Source: JANQEU01 sp965601455 (lineage in GTDB: Bacteria; Bacteroidota; Bacteroidia; Cytophagales; Cyclobacteriaceae). From it: a stretch of 64,000 bases of DNA. The notes beneath the pieces are model-generated. The model saw only the letters and a list, made by a program, of their open reading frames with translations. It was not told the origin of the DNA and did no database searches. The stretch spans positions 3,038,001 to 3,102,000 of the forward strand of contig OZ271831.1 in assembly GCA_965601455.1 (NCBI GenBank), written 5' to 3'. The stretch's first letter is position 1. Every line of letters begins with the position of its first letter. Shown here piece after piece: positions 55,714 through 64,000 of the stretch. The translations under genes were made by a program, and so were the position numbers.

Positions 55714-58005
55714 ATGTCAAAACATTTTTTTGGTCTACTACTGATCGTCCTATTTGTTTCCTGCTCAGAGAAAGTAGAAAAAGTGCCCGAGGAAAGCAGG
55801 TTCATCAAGGAAGTACTGGACTTCAATCTCTATGAACCAATGGAGCTGGATGTTTTTCCGGACCGTGGAATCATTTTCGTCGAACGTCGTGGAGCGGTCA
55901 AGGTTTACGACTTTAAAACCCGATCCACGACGAAAATTGATGAGATGGAGGTATTTGACGAAAACGAGGACGGTCTTCTTGGCATTGCCCTGGATCCATC
56001 TTTCACAGAGAATAATTGGGTATATCTATTTTACAGCGACCCTGGCCCGGAACCCATACAGAAAGTATCAAGATTTGATTTGGTTGAAGACTCTTTGATT
56101 CGGTCATCAGAAAAAGTTCTTTTAACCATTCCTACCATCAGGGAATGTTGCCATAGTGGTGGCTCTCTGGAATTTGGCCCGGAAGGAAATCTTTGGATCA
56201 CAACGGGTGATAACACCAACCCTTTTGAGTCTTCAGGATATGCACCTATCGATGAGCGTGAAGGACGTGCGCTATGGGATTCTCAGAAATCAGCTGCTAA
56301 CACCAATGATCTTCGTGGCAAAATACTTCGAATCAAGCCGGAGGATGATGGTACCTACTCCATTCCTGAGGGAAATCTATTCCCGGAAGGAACTGAACTT
56401 ACCAGACCGGAAATCTACGTTATGGGTTGCCGAAATCCATTCAGACATTCAATAGATAGCAAAACCGGAAACGTTTATTGGGGAGACATTGGACCCGATG
56501 CAGGTGAAGACGATTCGCTCAGAGGTCCGAGAGGTCTTGGTGAATTCAATGTTGCTAAAGAAGCAGGCTTTTATGGATGGCCCTATACACGGGGCAACAA
56601 TATCAGCTATGGAGACTATGACTTTGAATCGGAAACAGCGGGTCCTAGATTCGATCCGAATGCAATAGTGAATAACTCGCCGAATAACACGGGCCTGCAA
56701 AAGTTACCCCCTGTCCAAGCCTCAATGATCTGGTACGGATATGATCGGTCTGAGGAGTTTCCGTGGGTGGGTGATGGCGGTGTTAACCCCATGGCAGGAC
56801 CAATCTTTCGTTCAGATGAATTGGAGCATTCATTGACGAGATTTCCCTCCTATTTCGAAGGTAAGCTGATAGTTTATGAATGGGTTCGAGATTGGATTTA
56901 TGTGATCACCCTTGATAGGAATAATAATTATGTCAAGGCCGATCCCTTCATGTCGGGAACAGAATTTGCCAATCCCATGGATATGATATTCGGCGAGGAT
57001 GGTGCTCTGTATATCCTGGAGTACGGTGAATCCTGGTATACGCAAAACCTTGATGCAAGACTGACGCGAATAACCTACAACGAAGGAAATCGAAAGCCCG
57101 TGGCCAAAATTGAAGCCAGCAAAGAAATCGGAGCGGTTCCATTAGTTGTGGATTTCAAGGGTAGCCAATCCATAGATTACGACAAAGACTCTCTCAGGTA
57201 TGAGTGGTTTGTGAATCAAAAGCTAGAATCTAACGAACTGAATCCAACTTTCACCTTTGAAGATGCCGGACCTTATGATGTCACGTTGAAAATTACCGAT
57301 CCGTACGGTGCATCGGATCAGGCGAGCCAGCGAATTATTGCAGGCAATACACCTCCGGAATTGAAGGTAAGTCTCTCCCCCAGCATTGATACATTTACAG
57401 ATAATAGTGAAATTGAATACCAGATAAACGTAACGGACTCCGAAGACGGGAGTACTTCAGATGGCACCATCGATGCAAGTAGGATTCGGGTTACCCTGGA
57501 TTTCATCGAAGAAGGTCAGGACATCACGATGGCAGCAATTGGCCATCAGCAATCCATGCTTCCTGAAGGCAAGGTGATTATTGACGGTTCAGACTGTAGT
57601 GCTTGTCACAATGAAACGAAAAAAGTCAATGGTCCAAGTTACCTTGATATTGCTATGAGGTATTCCTTTGAAGACAAAAGCAAATTGATTTCAAGCATCA
57701 TAAAAGGAAGTAACGGAGTTTGGGGTGAAAGCATGATGTCTGCTCATCCACAACTCAGCGTTGAGGATGTAGCTAAGGCGGTCAATTACATTTTGTCATT
57801 TGATACAGCCGAAGTGGAGCAGAAAGAATTCCTTCCGATAAGTGGAAAAATTAGCTTTGATCAACATTTTGACGCCGAAGAAGAAGGAATATACGTATTG
57901 ATGGTTTCGTATAAGGATGAAGGGAATCCTGATGTACCTGAGTCCTCTCTTTCTGTAAGTGAGAGAATAGTGTTTAGGTACGGAGATGAGGAAGAAGAAG
58001 ATTAA
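55714..58005 (+). CDS. Sugar-dehydrogenase propeller with PKD domain and cytochrome c
   Basis: About 763 residues with a lipoprotein signal (LFVSC). Residues ~30-455 are a GSDH-like propeller (YEPMELDVFPDRGIIFVERRG, GLLGIALDPSFTENNWVYLFY, RECCHSGGSLEFGPEGNLWITTGDN, GCRNPFRHSID). A PKD domain follows at about 459-543 (VPLVVDFKGSQSIDYD, YDVTLKITDPYGASD), then a sandwich, and a cytochrome c with CSACH (628-632), NGPSYLDIAMRYS and NGVWGESMMSAHPQ. This is the order seen in secreted PQQ-type dehydrogenases of Bacteroidota. The ATG at 55714 is preferred over a TTG at 55699 because it begins the signal peptide. Confidence 0.86.
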   Translation: MSKHFFGLLLIVLFVSCSEKVEKVPEESRFIKEVLDFNLYEPMELDVFPDRGIIFVERRGAVKVYDFKTRSTTKIDEMEVFDENEDGLLGIALDPSFTENNWVYLFYSDPGPEPIQKVSRFDLVEDSLIRSSEKVLLTIPTIRECCHSGGSLEFGPEGNLWITTGDNTNPFESSGYAPIDEREGRALWDSQKSAANTNDLRGKILRIKPEDDGTYSIPEGNLFPEGTELTRPEIYVMGCRNPFRHSIDSKTGNVYWGDIGPDAGEDDSLRGPRGLGEFNVAKEAGFYGWPYTRGNNISYGDYDFESETAGPRFDPNAIVNNSPNNTGLQKLPPVQASMIWYGYDRSEEFPWVGDGGVNPMAGPIFRSDELEHSLTRFPSYFEGKLIVYEWVRDWIYVITLDRNNNYVKADPFMSGTEFANPMDMIFGEDGALYILEYGESWYTQNLDARLTRITYNEGNRKPVAKIEASKEIGAVPLVVDFKGSQSIDYDKDSLRYEWFVNQKLESNELNPTFTFEDAGPYDVTLKITDPYGASDQASQRIIAGNTPPELKVSLSPSIDTFTDNSEIEYQINVTDSEDGSTSDGTIDASRIRVTLDFIEEGQDITMAAIGHQQSMLPEGKVIIDGSDCSACHNETKKVNGPSYLDIAMRYSFEDKSKLISSIIKGSNGVWGESMMSAHPQLSVEDVAKAVNYILSFDTAEVEQKEFLPISGKISFDQHFDAEEEGIYVLMVSYKDEGNPDVPESSLSVSERIVFRYGDEEEED

Positions 58006-58021
58006 TCCTCTTTCGGTGTAA

Positions 58022-61000
58022 CTAGATTGACTCCTGGGACTGTAAATAGGCAACAAGATTTATGACTTCATCTTCAGTCATGTTATTTAATTGACCTGCC
58101 GGCATCATGGAATTTGGAGTTTCCTCCCTCGACTGTATATCAGATTTGTTAATGACAACTCTATCCTGACCCACGACCTTTAAAACTAGTTGTCTGTCGT
58201 TTTCTGAAGCAATATTGCCCAGGTAAGTCCTTCCATCTCGCACGGTAACTACTACCATCCTATACTCTTCCTGAATGACCGCATTGGGTTCGATCATGTT
58301 TTGCAGTAAATAATCCAAATTGGTACGATTTGAACCAGTTAATTCAGGACCCAGATTTCCACCCTCACCAAACAATTGATGACAAGCACCACAAGATTTC
58401 CGATACATCTCCTTTCCAGCTACCAAATCGGCGCTCGATAAAACCTCCGCAGATAACAATTCTTTGTATTTACTGTAATCAGCTTCTACGTTAGCAGAGA
58501 TATCGTCAATAGGGCCCCATATCTCTACAAAGCCATTGCCCATCACTCTTCTAAGCTGGCGAGCAATGTATATCGGTACCTCTTCACGAGGAAACCAACC
58601 TTCTTTAATTCCATTGGCTAACATAAAGGCATATTCCCTTCTTGATGAAAGCGTTTGAATTGCCTCATTCTTTTGGTCCCGTGTAAAGCTCTCGTAGTTT
58701 TCAAATATCATCCAGCCAAGATCTTTTTCTGAATATTGTGCTACCGCACGAATGACTTCTGTCTTAAGTACGGGATCCGATAAAAATTCCTCAAATAAAC
58801 TGGGTAATGAGTGCCACTTTCTGCTGGCAAGACTATTGAGCGCGGACTTTCTTTCTTCAGCTGATGCATCCTTGTTCTTAACTACCTCCATCAGCTTTGA
58901 TGCCGCTTCAGCATCACCAAATAGTTGGGCGATTTCAGTAACTAATGATCCCAATTCTTCATCATCCTTCAAATTCGCATAAACCTTATCCCAAACAGCG
59001 GGTTTATCTAAATCTGTCCGACTTTCCAGTTCGGAGAAAAGGCCCTCAAGTAAGATTTTTTGATTGCGACCCACTTCATTGGCTATTTCAAGTAATTCCG
59101 GGATTGCATCAACACTAACCGCTCGCCGTGCGATGTAATTGGATAGTATCGGAAGCTCTGATTCAACAGCCAAAACAAGCCCACGCTCAATGTCACTGCC
59201 CACAACTGATTCCAATCCAAACCAGATCATTTTCGGAATATTGTGGTCCAGGACATCCTCAGATCTTGTCATCAATCCTTTTCCTACCTCCCACCGAAAT
59301 TTCTCCGGTATCCTTTGCAATGCCGCTGCCAGGTACAATCGCACAATGGCCGAGGGATCGTTTTCGGCCATTTCTACCATCTTTTCCAATACCTGCTCCG
59401 AAGGATCCAGATCTTCACAACTTAACTGTATGGACCAGCCTCTGATGTACTCGTCTTGGTCATTTAAGGATTTCATGAGAAGTGCTTCATCGGCCTGGTT
59501 GATGGCGTGAAGGGTCCACAGGGCTTTTAACCGTCGATCCGATTCATCGTGGTTTTCAAGCACCTCTACCAGGAAATCTTCAGCTACTTCAGCAATTGGT
59601 CCCCTAGCCGCTCGACCTTGCAGAATAATCCGCGCCCTCCGAACGTGCCAGATGCTCGGACTAAGCTGCAGTTTCGCGAGTTCCAGGTCTGTTAAATCTC
59701 TCAAATCATCATATCGTCCTTCCCAATCTTCTGCCTGGCTGTTTTCAGGTGTAACCCGAAAGACTCTACCTGTTTCCTTATTCATGACGTCAGACCCACA
59801 AATATCCGCATCATGCCAATCCAGTACGTATAAGCCACCCTCCGGACCGATCTCGATACTAAATCCCACCCATTGCGCATTATTGGCCATTAGGAAGTCT
59901 TCTCCATGACTGGCCACATAGCCTGAACCTTTCCTGGTTAATACATCGGATAGAACCGCATGTTCATGAATGTTGGCCATAAAAATTCGACCGTAATGTT
60001 CTTCTGGAAAAGCGTCGGATAGATAGACCCTTGCTCCTCCGTGAGCTGACCGGTGCCGATGATCCACGATGGTTTGAATATCATCATAGACATAGGGATT
60101 AAAATGCTGGCCTCCCTGACGATGATAGATACCTCCGGGAATCACATGAAACATATGAGGGATCACACACGCGGTGATTAGCAACTGACCTTTGGCATCG
60201 TAATCTATCCCCCATGGATTGCTAAAACCGTGCGCTACCACTTCAAATTTGTCTTTCGTAGGATGATATCTCCAAACACCTCCGTTAATGTCGACCCCAT
60301 CAGCATCTAACAGATCTTCAGGAAACGGGTCATTATGGCCATATAACTTGCCATTACCATTTGGTTTTCTAATTACCGAAGGAGTTGCAAATCCTTCCAA
60401 TCCGTATAACCATCCATCAGGACCCCAGTGAAAACTATTTACGGTTTCATGTCGATCTCGAATCCCCCATCCCGTTAATCTTACTTCGATGTCGTCCATA
60501 TCTCCCTTATCGTCCCCATCCTTATCCGGAATGAACAATAGGTTGGGTGGCGCTCCGACAAAAACTCCGTCAAAACCAACAGCTAGTGCAGAAGGGAATG
60601 GTATTCCCTCTGCAAAAACCGTTCTTTTATCTGCTCGCCCATCCTTATCGGTATCTTCAATGATTAGTATTCTGCTATCACCAGATCCTGAAAATCCTTC
60701 ACCCCTGGATTCGTAGTCCCTATTTTCAGCAATCCACATTCTTCCTCTATCATCCCAGCAGAAAGCCATTGGTTGAGTTATCATTGGTTCAGAGGCCCAG
60801 GCGTTTACCAAGAATCCTGGTTTTACTGTCATTTCATCTACTGCTTCCTCTGCAGTAAGAAATTTGGCTTTCCTTCCCTCCTCTTGAGCTATACCCCACA
60901 ATCCCGCCGTGGCATAGATATTGTCATCGCCAACATACTTTTTCCATTTTTCGGTGAGATCCAGATCATTTATTGCGCCGGGATAGACTACCATACGGTG

Positions 61001-61900
61001 CTTGATGGTCTCAACCTCACCTGAAGGTATTTTCCAGTCTCCCATTCTGGCCCTTACCGGACCAACTCCCAGTTGACCATCGACTCGCCAGGTTTGAGGA
61101 AACCCAGAGTTTTCACTATGATCGAAAAGAGCTACATGAATCAAATCCTGTCGTCCCTCCACCTTCATACCGACGTCCACCCAAAGTGCCCTCTGACCTT
61201 CTGCTTTATCATTTACCTGGCGAGCAAAATTCACTACTTCACCTTCAATTCCTTCTTTCCACGGCATTCTCAGGAAAAGTCCCCCGTATTCAAACTCGCC
61301 AATGACAATGTCGACCAGGGCCTTTCCTTTCCATTCCAGATCAATCAGGTAAGCATCTTCTTCGATCTGCATGGACCAATGTTGGCGCTCCTCCATGATG
61401 GGATCTCCATTCTCGTCCAGCATATGGTAAGTTGTTTCCCATTCTACCTTTGAACCTTCTGATTTGATAATGCTGAAGCCAACTCTTTGCCAATAATCCT
61501 GTCCAACATTGTGAAAATAATCTCTCCCAAGAATTCTTTTTCTTAGGTCATCTCTTTCCTCATAAAACCAGGCCTTTACGCTGTCCTGATTAACATACTC
61601 TCCATTCACACGAGTGAATCCCCAATAAAGACCGGTTTGATGCTTATGATGACCCGGGCTGTATTCTGTGACCAATCCATTTCCATCCGGAGAGACGATT
61701 GGATGTAGGTAGGGTCTGTGATCGCTCCTGGCATTTTGAACAAGAATTGGATCAGAAGCACCCTTCCTGAAGATTGAGATCGTTTGGACATCTTCATCTA
61801 ATATGGCAATTAAATCATCACCTTGCCCATAGTCTGTTGTTCCGCAGGACGCTAACAATAATAAAATGAGGAGGGTGGTTGGGATAAAGAAACGATTCAT
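58022..61900 (-). CDS. PVC-type heme-binding dehydrogenase with N-terminal PmoA-like (DUF6807) domain
   Basis: 1292 residues with a lipoprotein signal (LLASCGTT). Residues ~30-330 match the PmoA/DUF6807 family (YLHPIVSPDGNGLVTEYSPGHHKHQTGLYWGFT region). About 355-720 is the membrane-bound dehydrogenase-type propeller (PMAFCWDDRGRMWIAENRDY, ADKRTVFAEGIPFPSALAVG, HRHSAHGGARVYL). HEAT-like helices fill about 730-1110. The C-terminal heme-binding domain has CGACH (1170-1174), GEGGNLGPELTG and MMPAGQLNNMTEDEVINLVAYL. Such giant proteins are best known in Planctomycetes/Verrucomicrobia; the added PmoA-like domain is unusual. It ends 16 bp from the convergent 55714 gene and diverges from the Gfo/Idh/MocA gene. 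Confidence 0.85.
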   Translation of the reverse strand: MNRFFIPTTLLILLLLASCGTTDYGQGDDLIAILDEDVQTISIFRKGASDPILVQNARSDHRPYLHPIVSPDGNGLVTEYSPGHHKHQTGLYWGFTRVNGEYVNQDSVKAWFYEERDDLRKRILGRDYFHNVGQDYWQRVGFSIIKSEGSKVEWETTYHMLDENGDPIMEERQHWSMQIEEDAYLIDLEWKGKALVDIVIGEFEYGGLFLRMPWKEGIEGEVVNFARQVNDKAEGQRALWVDVGMKVEGRQDLIHVALFDHSENSGFPQTWRVDGQLGVGPVRARMGDWKIPSGEVETIKHRMVVYPGAINDLDLTEKWKKYVGDDNIYATAGLWGIAQEEGRKAKFLTAEEAVDEMTVKPGFLVNAWASEPMITQPMAFCWDDRGRMWIAENRDYESRGEGFSGSGDSRILIIEDTDKDGRADKRTVFAEGIPFPSALAVGFDGVFVGAPPNLLFIPDKDGDDKGDMDDIEVRLTGWGIRDRHETVNSFHWGPDGWLYGLEGFATPSVIRKPNGNGKLYGHNDPFPEDLLDADGVDINGGVWRYHPTKDKFEVVAHGFSNPWGIDYDAKGQLLITACVIPHMFHVIPGGIYHRQGGQHFNPYVYDDIQTIVDHRHRSAHGGARVYLSDAFPEEHYGRIFMANIHEHAVLSDVLTRKGSGYVASHGEDFLMANNAQWVGFSIEIGPEGGLYVLDWHDADICGSDVMNKETGRVFRVTPENSQAEDWEGRYDDLRDLTDLELAKLQLSPSIWHVRRARIILQGRAARGPIAEVAEDFLVEVLENHDESDRRLKALWTLHAINQADEALLMKSLNDQDEYIRGWSIQLSCEDLDPSEQVLEKMVEMAENDPSAIVRLYLAAALQRIPEKFRWEVGKGLMTRSEDVLDHNIPKMIWFGLESVVGSDIERGLVLAVESELPILSNYIARRAVSVDAIPELLEIANEVGRNQKILLEGLFSELESRTDLDKPAVWDKVYANLKDDEELGSLVTEIAQLFGDAEAASKLMEVVKNKDASAEERKSALNSLASRKWHSLPSLFEEFLSDPVLKTEVIRAVAQYSEKDLGWMIFENYESFTRDQKNEAIQTLSSRREYAFMLANGIKEGWFPREEVPIYIARQLRRVMGNGFVEIWGPIDDISANVEADYSKYKELLSAEVLSSADLVAGKEMYRKSCGACHQLFGEGGNLGPELTGSNRTNLDYLLQNMIEPNAVIQEEYRMVVVTVRDGRTYLGNIASENDRQLVLKVVGQDRVVINKSDIQSREETPNSMMPAGQLNNMTEDEVINLVAYLQSQESI

Positions 61901-61913
61901 AACTCGATTGTGT

Positions 61914-61984
61914 CAATTCTAAAAATATGAAAGTATTAAGGGATATTGAAGAAAAATAAAATATATTCCTAACCTTAAGAAAGT
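61914..61984. promoter_or_regulatory. Divergent promoter with two shared operators
   Basis: Both are read on the minus strand with a 3-bp spacer. The site at 61964-61984 has halves ACTTTCTTA and TTAGGAATA and ends 3 bp before the oxidoreductase ATG. The site at 61914-61934 has ACTTTCATA and TTAGAATTG, exactly 50 bp away and 14 bp before the other start. Both are imperfect; the pairing makes chance less likely. Confidence 0.5.
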
Positions 61985-61987
61985 ACT

Positions 61988-63094
61988 ATGAAAGAGTTGA
62001 ACATCGCCATTATCGGTTTGGGTTTTGGAGCGGAATTCATCCCTATTTATCAGAAGTTGAAAGGGGTAAACATGTACGCGATCTGCCAAAGGTCAGAAGA
62101 TAAGCTACATGAAATTGGAGATGCCTTTGGCATCGAGAAGAGATACACGGATTATGAAGAACTGCTTAAGGACCCGCAAATAGACGCTGTTCATATCAAT
62201 ACCCCTATACAGGAACATGCTCCCCAATCAATTGCTGCCTTAAAAGCAGGAAAGCATGTCGCCTGCACTGTTCCGATGGCCACCTCAGTTGAGGATTGTA
62301 AAGAGATAGTGCGTCTAACTATGGAAACGGGCCTAACTTATATGATGATGGAGACCGTGGTGTACAGCCGCGAATTTCTATTTGTAAAAGAAATGTTCGA
62401 TAGCGGTGAAATGGGTCGAATTCAGTTTCTGAGGGCATCTCACCAGCAGGAAATGGCTGGCTGGCCGGGTTACTGGGAAGGATTGCCGCCAATGCATTAT
62501 GCCACGCATTGTGTAGGTCCGGTGCTTGCTTTGGGGAGGGATAGAGCTCAGTATGTTTCATGCTTCGGATCGGGGCGAATTGATGATCATTTGATTCCAA
62601 AATACAATTCGCCATATGCGATTGAAACATGCCATATAAAATTCAATGATTCTGACCTTTCTGCAGAAATTACCCGATCGCTTTTCAATACTGCAAGACA
62701 ATACCGTGAGAGCTTCGACGCCTACGGATCCAAGAAATCATTTGAATGGACACTAATTGAAAATGAACCTAGTGTCGTCCATACTGGTGAGAGTCCGGAA
62801 AAGATATCAATCCCCGACTATGCGCATCTTCTTCCGGAAGAAATCCAGTCTTTTACAACAGCTGGGGTTTATGACTCGGATGACAATCAACATCTTTCGT
62901 TTATTCAAGGAGCTGGGCATGGTGGTTCTCATCCGCATTTGGTAAACGAATTCGTAAATGCGTTGAAGGAGAAAAGAGATCCGTACCCAAATGCTTCAGA
63001 ATCCGCAAATATTACCTGTGTAGGTATCCTGGCGCACGATTCTGCTATGAATGAAGGTAAGATTATTCATTTACCTGAATTCACTTTGCTATAA
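61988..63094 (+). CDS. Gfo/Idh/MocA-family oxidoreductase
   Basis: 368 residues, cytoplasmic. The Rossmann domain begins LNIAIIGLGFGAEFIPIY with GxGxxG-like spacing; INTPIQEHAPQSIAALKAGKHVACTVPMATS is the expected hydride-region (EKP is replaced by TVP). The C-terminal domain has GHGGSHPHLVNEFVNALKEKRDPYPN. Members oxidise or reduce sugars at C1, C3 or as inositol, and several make 3-keto-glycosides. The unusual TVP in place of the catalytic-Lys EKP motif is noteworthy: the usual catalytic Lys seems missing, so activity or cofactor role may differ. The gene starts right after an operator. Confidence 0.85.
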   Translation: MKELNIAIIGLGFGAEFIPIYQKLKGVNMYAICQRSEDKLHEIGDAFGIEKRYTDYEELLKDPQIDAVHINTPIQEHAPQSIAALKAGKHVACTVPMATSVEDCKEIVRLTMETGLTYMMMETVVYSREFLFVKEMFDSGEMGRIQFLRASHQQEMAGWPGYWEGLPPMHYATHCVGPVLALGRDRAQYVSCFGSGRIDDHLIPKYNSPYAIETCHIKFNDSDLSAEITRSLFNTARQYRESFDAYGSKKSFEWTLIENEPSVVHTGESPEKISIPDYAHLLPEEIQSFTTAGVYDSDDNQHLSFIQGAGHGGSHPHLVNEFVNALKEKRDPYPNASESANITCVGILAHDSAMNEGKIIHLPEFTLL

Positions 63095-63183
63095 TTTAAT
63101 ACACTATGGTGCTGGAAAACTAAAACTGAACGGGAAATTTAAAGTGTTTCAAAGTCAGCTAATGGCCTTCCGAATTATTCGTT

Positions 63184-64000
63184 TTAGCGAGGAGTTAACT
63201 TAAACTCAACCTTTTCAGATTTCTTCAAATTGGTCCAAAGGATAAGATCTGTCCCTTCCGGGGTTACCTCGTAACCCACTCTGTAATCGGTATTCTCGAC
63301 TACTTCTTCGTTGTCAATCAGTACCTTAACCCCTGAATTCCCCCAATTCTTCACCACAAATGCAGGGTTGACGATTGTAACTGCTACCGGATCTTCGTCA
63401 TCAATTTCAAAACCCAGTGCAAATGATAACTCTTTTGCCTCTTCGTGATCACCCGGGATGATATACGCTTTTTGAGTCATATCATAGGTCATCTGGGTGT
63501 ATGGATTACCAAGACCGCCCATTAACAATCTTGGATACGTCAGCCAGGATTGATACAAATCGATTAAGTGGGAAGCCGGATCTTCCATGTTGGTCATGCC
63601 TGATAAATAGACTTGTTCAAGGATATTATCCGTCCTACGAAAATGCCACCAGTTTAACGTATGCCCTAAAGATGTGGAATACCCTTTGCCATCATTTCCT
63701 CCCCAGGTCTGGAATAAATGGGGAAGATCTCCTTCAGGCGGATAGCTTTCATTTTCAATACCGTATGGCAACGAAATAGTGAACGGTTTGTATTCCGATT
63801 TGAGATTGATCAGCTTGATGGGTGCCTTAAGATACTCTCCGTAATCCTTGGGATAGGGATCATAAGAGAAGGTTTTTTGTTCCCCATTCGCCTTGATAAA
63901 CGTAATGGGTGAAGAGTCTATGTCGTCAGCCGGAACATGTCCATCCAGTCCGAAAATAAAGTCTTCCTGAAATTCGTGAACCACACTTGGCGGGATTTCT
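63184..64000 (-). CDS. LamG-family-related secreted protein, C-terminal part (5' end outside window)
   Basis: The frame is open to the window edge (at least 272 residues), so the N-terminus is missing; a GTG at 63984 is not a convincing start. The end carries NPAFVVKNWGNSGVKVLIDNEEVVENTDYRVGYE, seen here only in part as NPAFVVKNWG and TDYRVGYE, which matches NPSFVIENM and KDYRVGES in the 14232 protein. LINLKSEYKPFTISL corresponds to LLNSKSEYKVFTV there. It is therefore a third member of the family of the two LamG proteins at 11541 and 14232, at least in its C-terminal domain. Confidence 0.62.
   Translation of the reverse strand, partial: EIPPSVVHEFQEDFIFGLDGHVPADDIDSSPITFIKANGEQKTFSYDPYPKDYGEYLKAPIKLINLKSEYKPFTISLPYGIENESYPPEGDLPHLFQTWGGNDGKGYSTSLGHTLNWWHFRRTDNILEQVYLSGMTNMEDPASHLIDLYQSWLTYPRLLMGGLGNPYTQMTYDMTQKAYIIPGDHEEAKELSFALGFEIDDEDPVAVTIVNPAFVVKNWGNSGVKVLIDNEEVVENTDYRVGYEVTPEGTDLILWTNLKKSEKVEFKLTPR

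Noticed and set aside
1..64000. Genomic island or mobile element
   Set aside because: No integrase, transposase, tRNA end, direct repeats or clear composition change was seen; gene content alone is not proof of transfer.

Overview
The window is a carbohydrate-catabolism region from a Bacteroidota chromosome, most likely a marine member of the Cytophagales. This is inferred from a SusC/SusD pair, a type IX secretion C-terminal domain, many lipoproteins with a Cys lipobox, BlaI/M56 pairs and weak ribosome binding sites, not from an rRNA gene. I saw no tRNA, rRNA, CRISPR array, transposase or integrase. Coding density is high and the longest gene-free stretch is about 310 bp (51399-51707).

Layout. 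1-296: tail of a TIM-barrel sugar isomerase. 467-10448: general genes (BlaI regulator and M56 protease, BtuF-like binding protein, exported nucleoside hydrolase, OmpR-type two-component system, small envelope proteins, FAD oxidoreductase). 10613-16844 (+): PfkB sugar kinase and two large paralogous LamG proteins of a family I cannot name. 16867-24380 (-): a tightly packed operon running MFS transporter, three TIM-barrel isomerases/epimerases with an alpha/beta hydrolase, two ThuA-like proteins, SDR dehydrogenase. 24509-27527 (-): ribulokinase, AraD and a HAD phosphatase. 27629-29824 (-): vanadium-haloperoxidase-like T9SS cargo. 29945-35506 (-): SusD, SusC and a surface lipoprotein. 35662-38917 (-) and 39035-47266 (+): divergent operons, the first with an exported cytochrome/propeller protein and an exported isomerase, the second with a cytochrome-linked sugar dehydrogenase, enolase-superfamily enzyme, GH88-like hydrolase, OYE-like flavoenzyme, SDR and a two-gene sodium symporter. 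47369-51398 (-) and 51708-58005 (+): divergent operons, one with the DUF1501/DUF1800 pair and a discoidin-like protein, the other with three heme c lipoproteins. 58022-61900 (-) and 61988-63094 (+): a 1292-residue PVC-type dehydrogenase facing a Gfo/Idh/MocA oxidoreductase. 63184-64000: end of a third protein related to the LamG family.

How it may work together (inference): sugars or glycosides are bound and imported by SusCD, or oxidised in the periplasm or at the surface by heme c-linked propeller dehydrogenases. Oxidised products (perhaps 3-keto or aldonic/uronic derivatives) are handled by ThuA, DUF1080, Gfo/Idh/MocA, OYE, SDR and isomerase enzymes. Ketoses are funnelled through an L-ribulose 3-epimerase-like enzyme, ribulokinase and AraD into the pentose phosphate pathway; araA is absent from the window.

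The most notable find is a recurring inverted repeat with half-sites ACTTTCTAA and TTAGAAAGT, separated by 3 or 7 bp. It lies in the promoter regions of nearly all the sugar operons (14169, 24459, 27568, 35569, 38970, 51440, 61964, with weaker second copies beside several) and not in front of the housekeeping-type genes. It looks like the operator of one regulator encoded outside this window.
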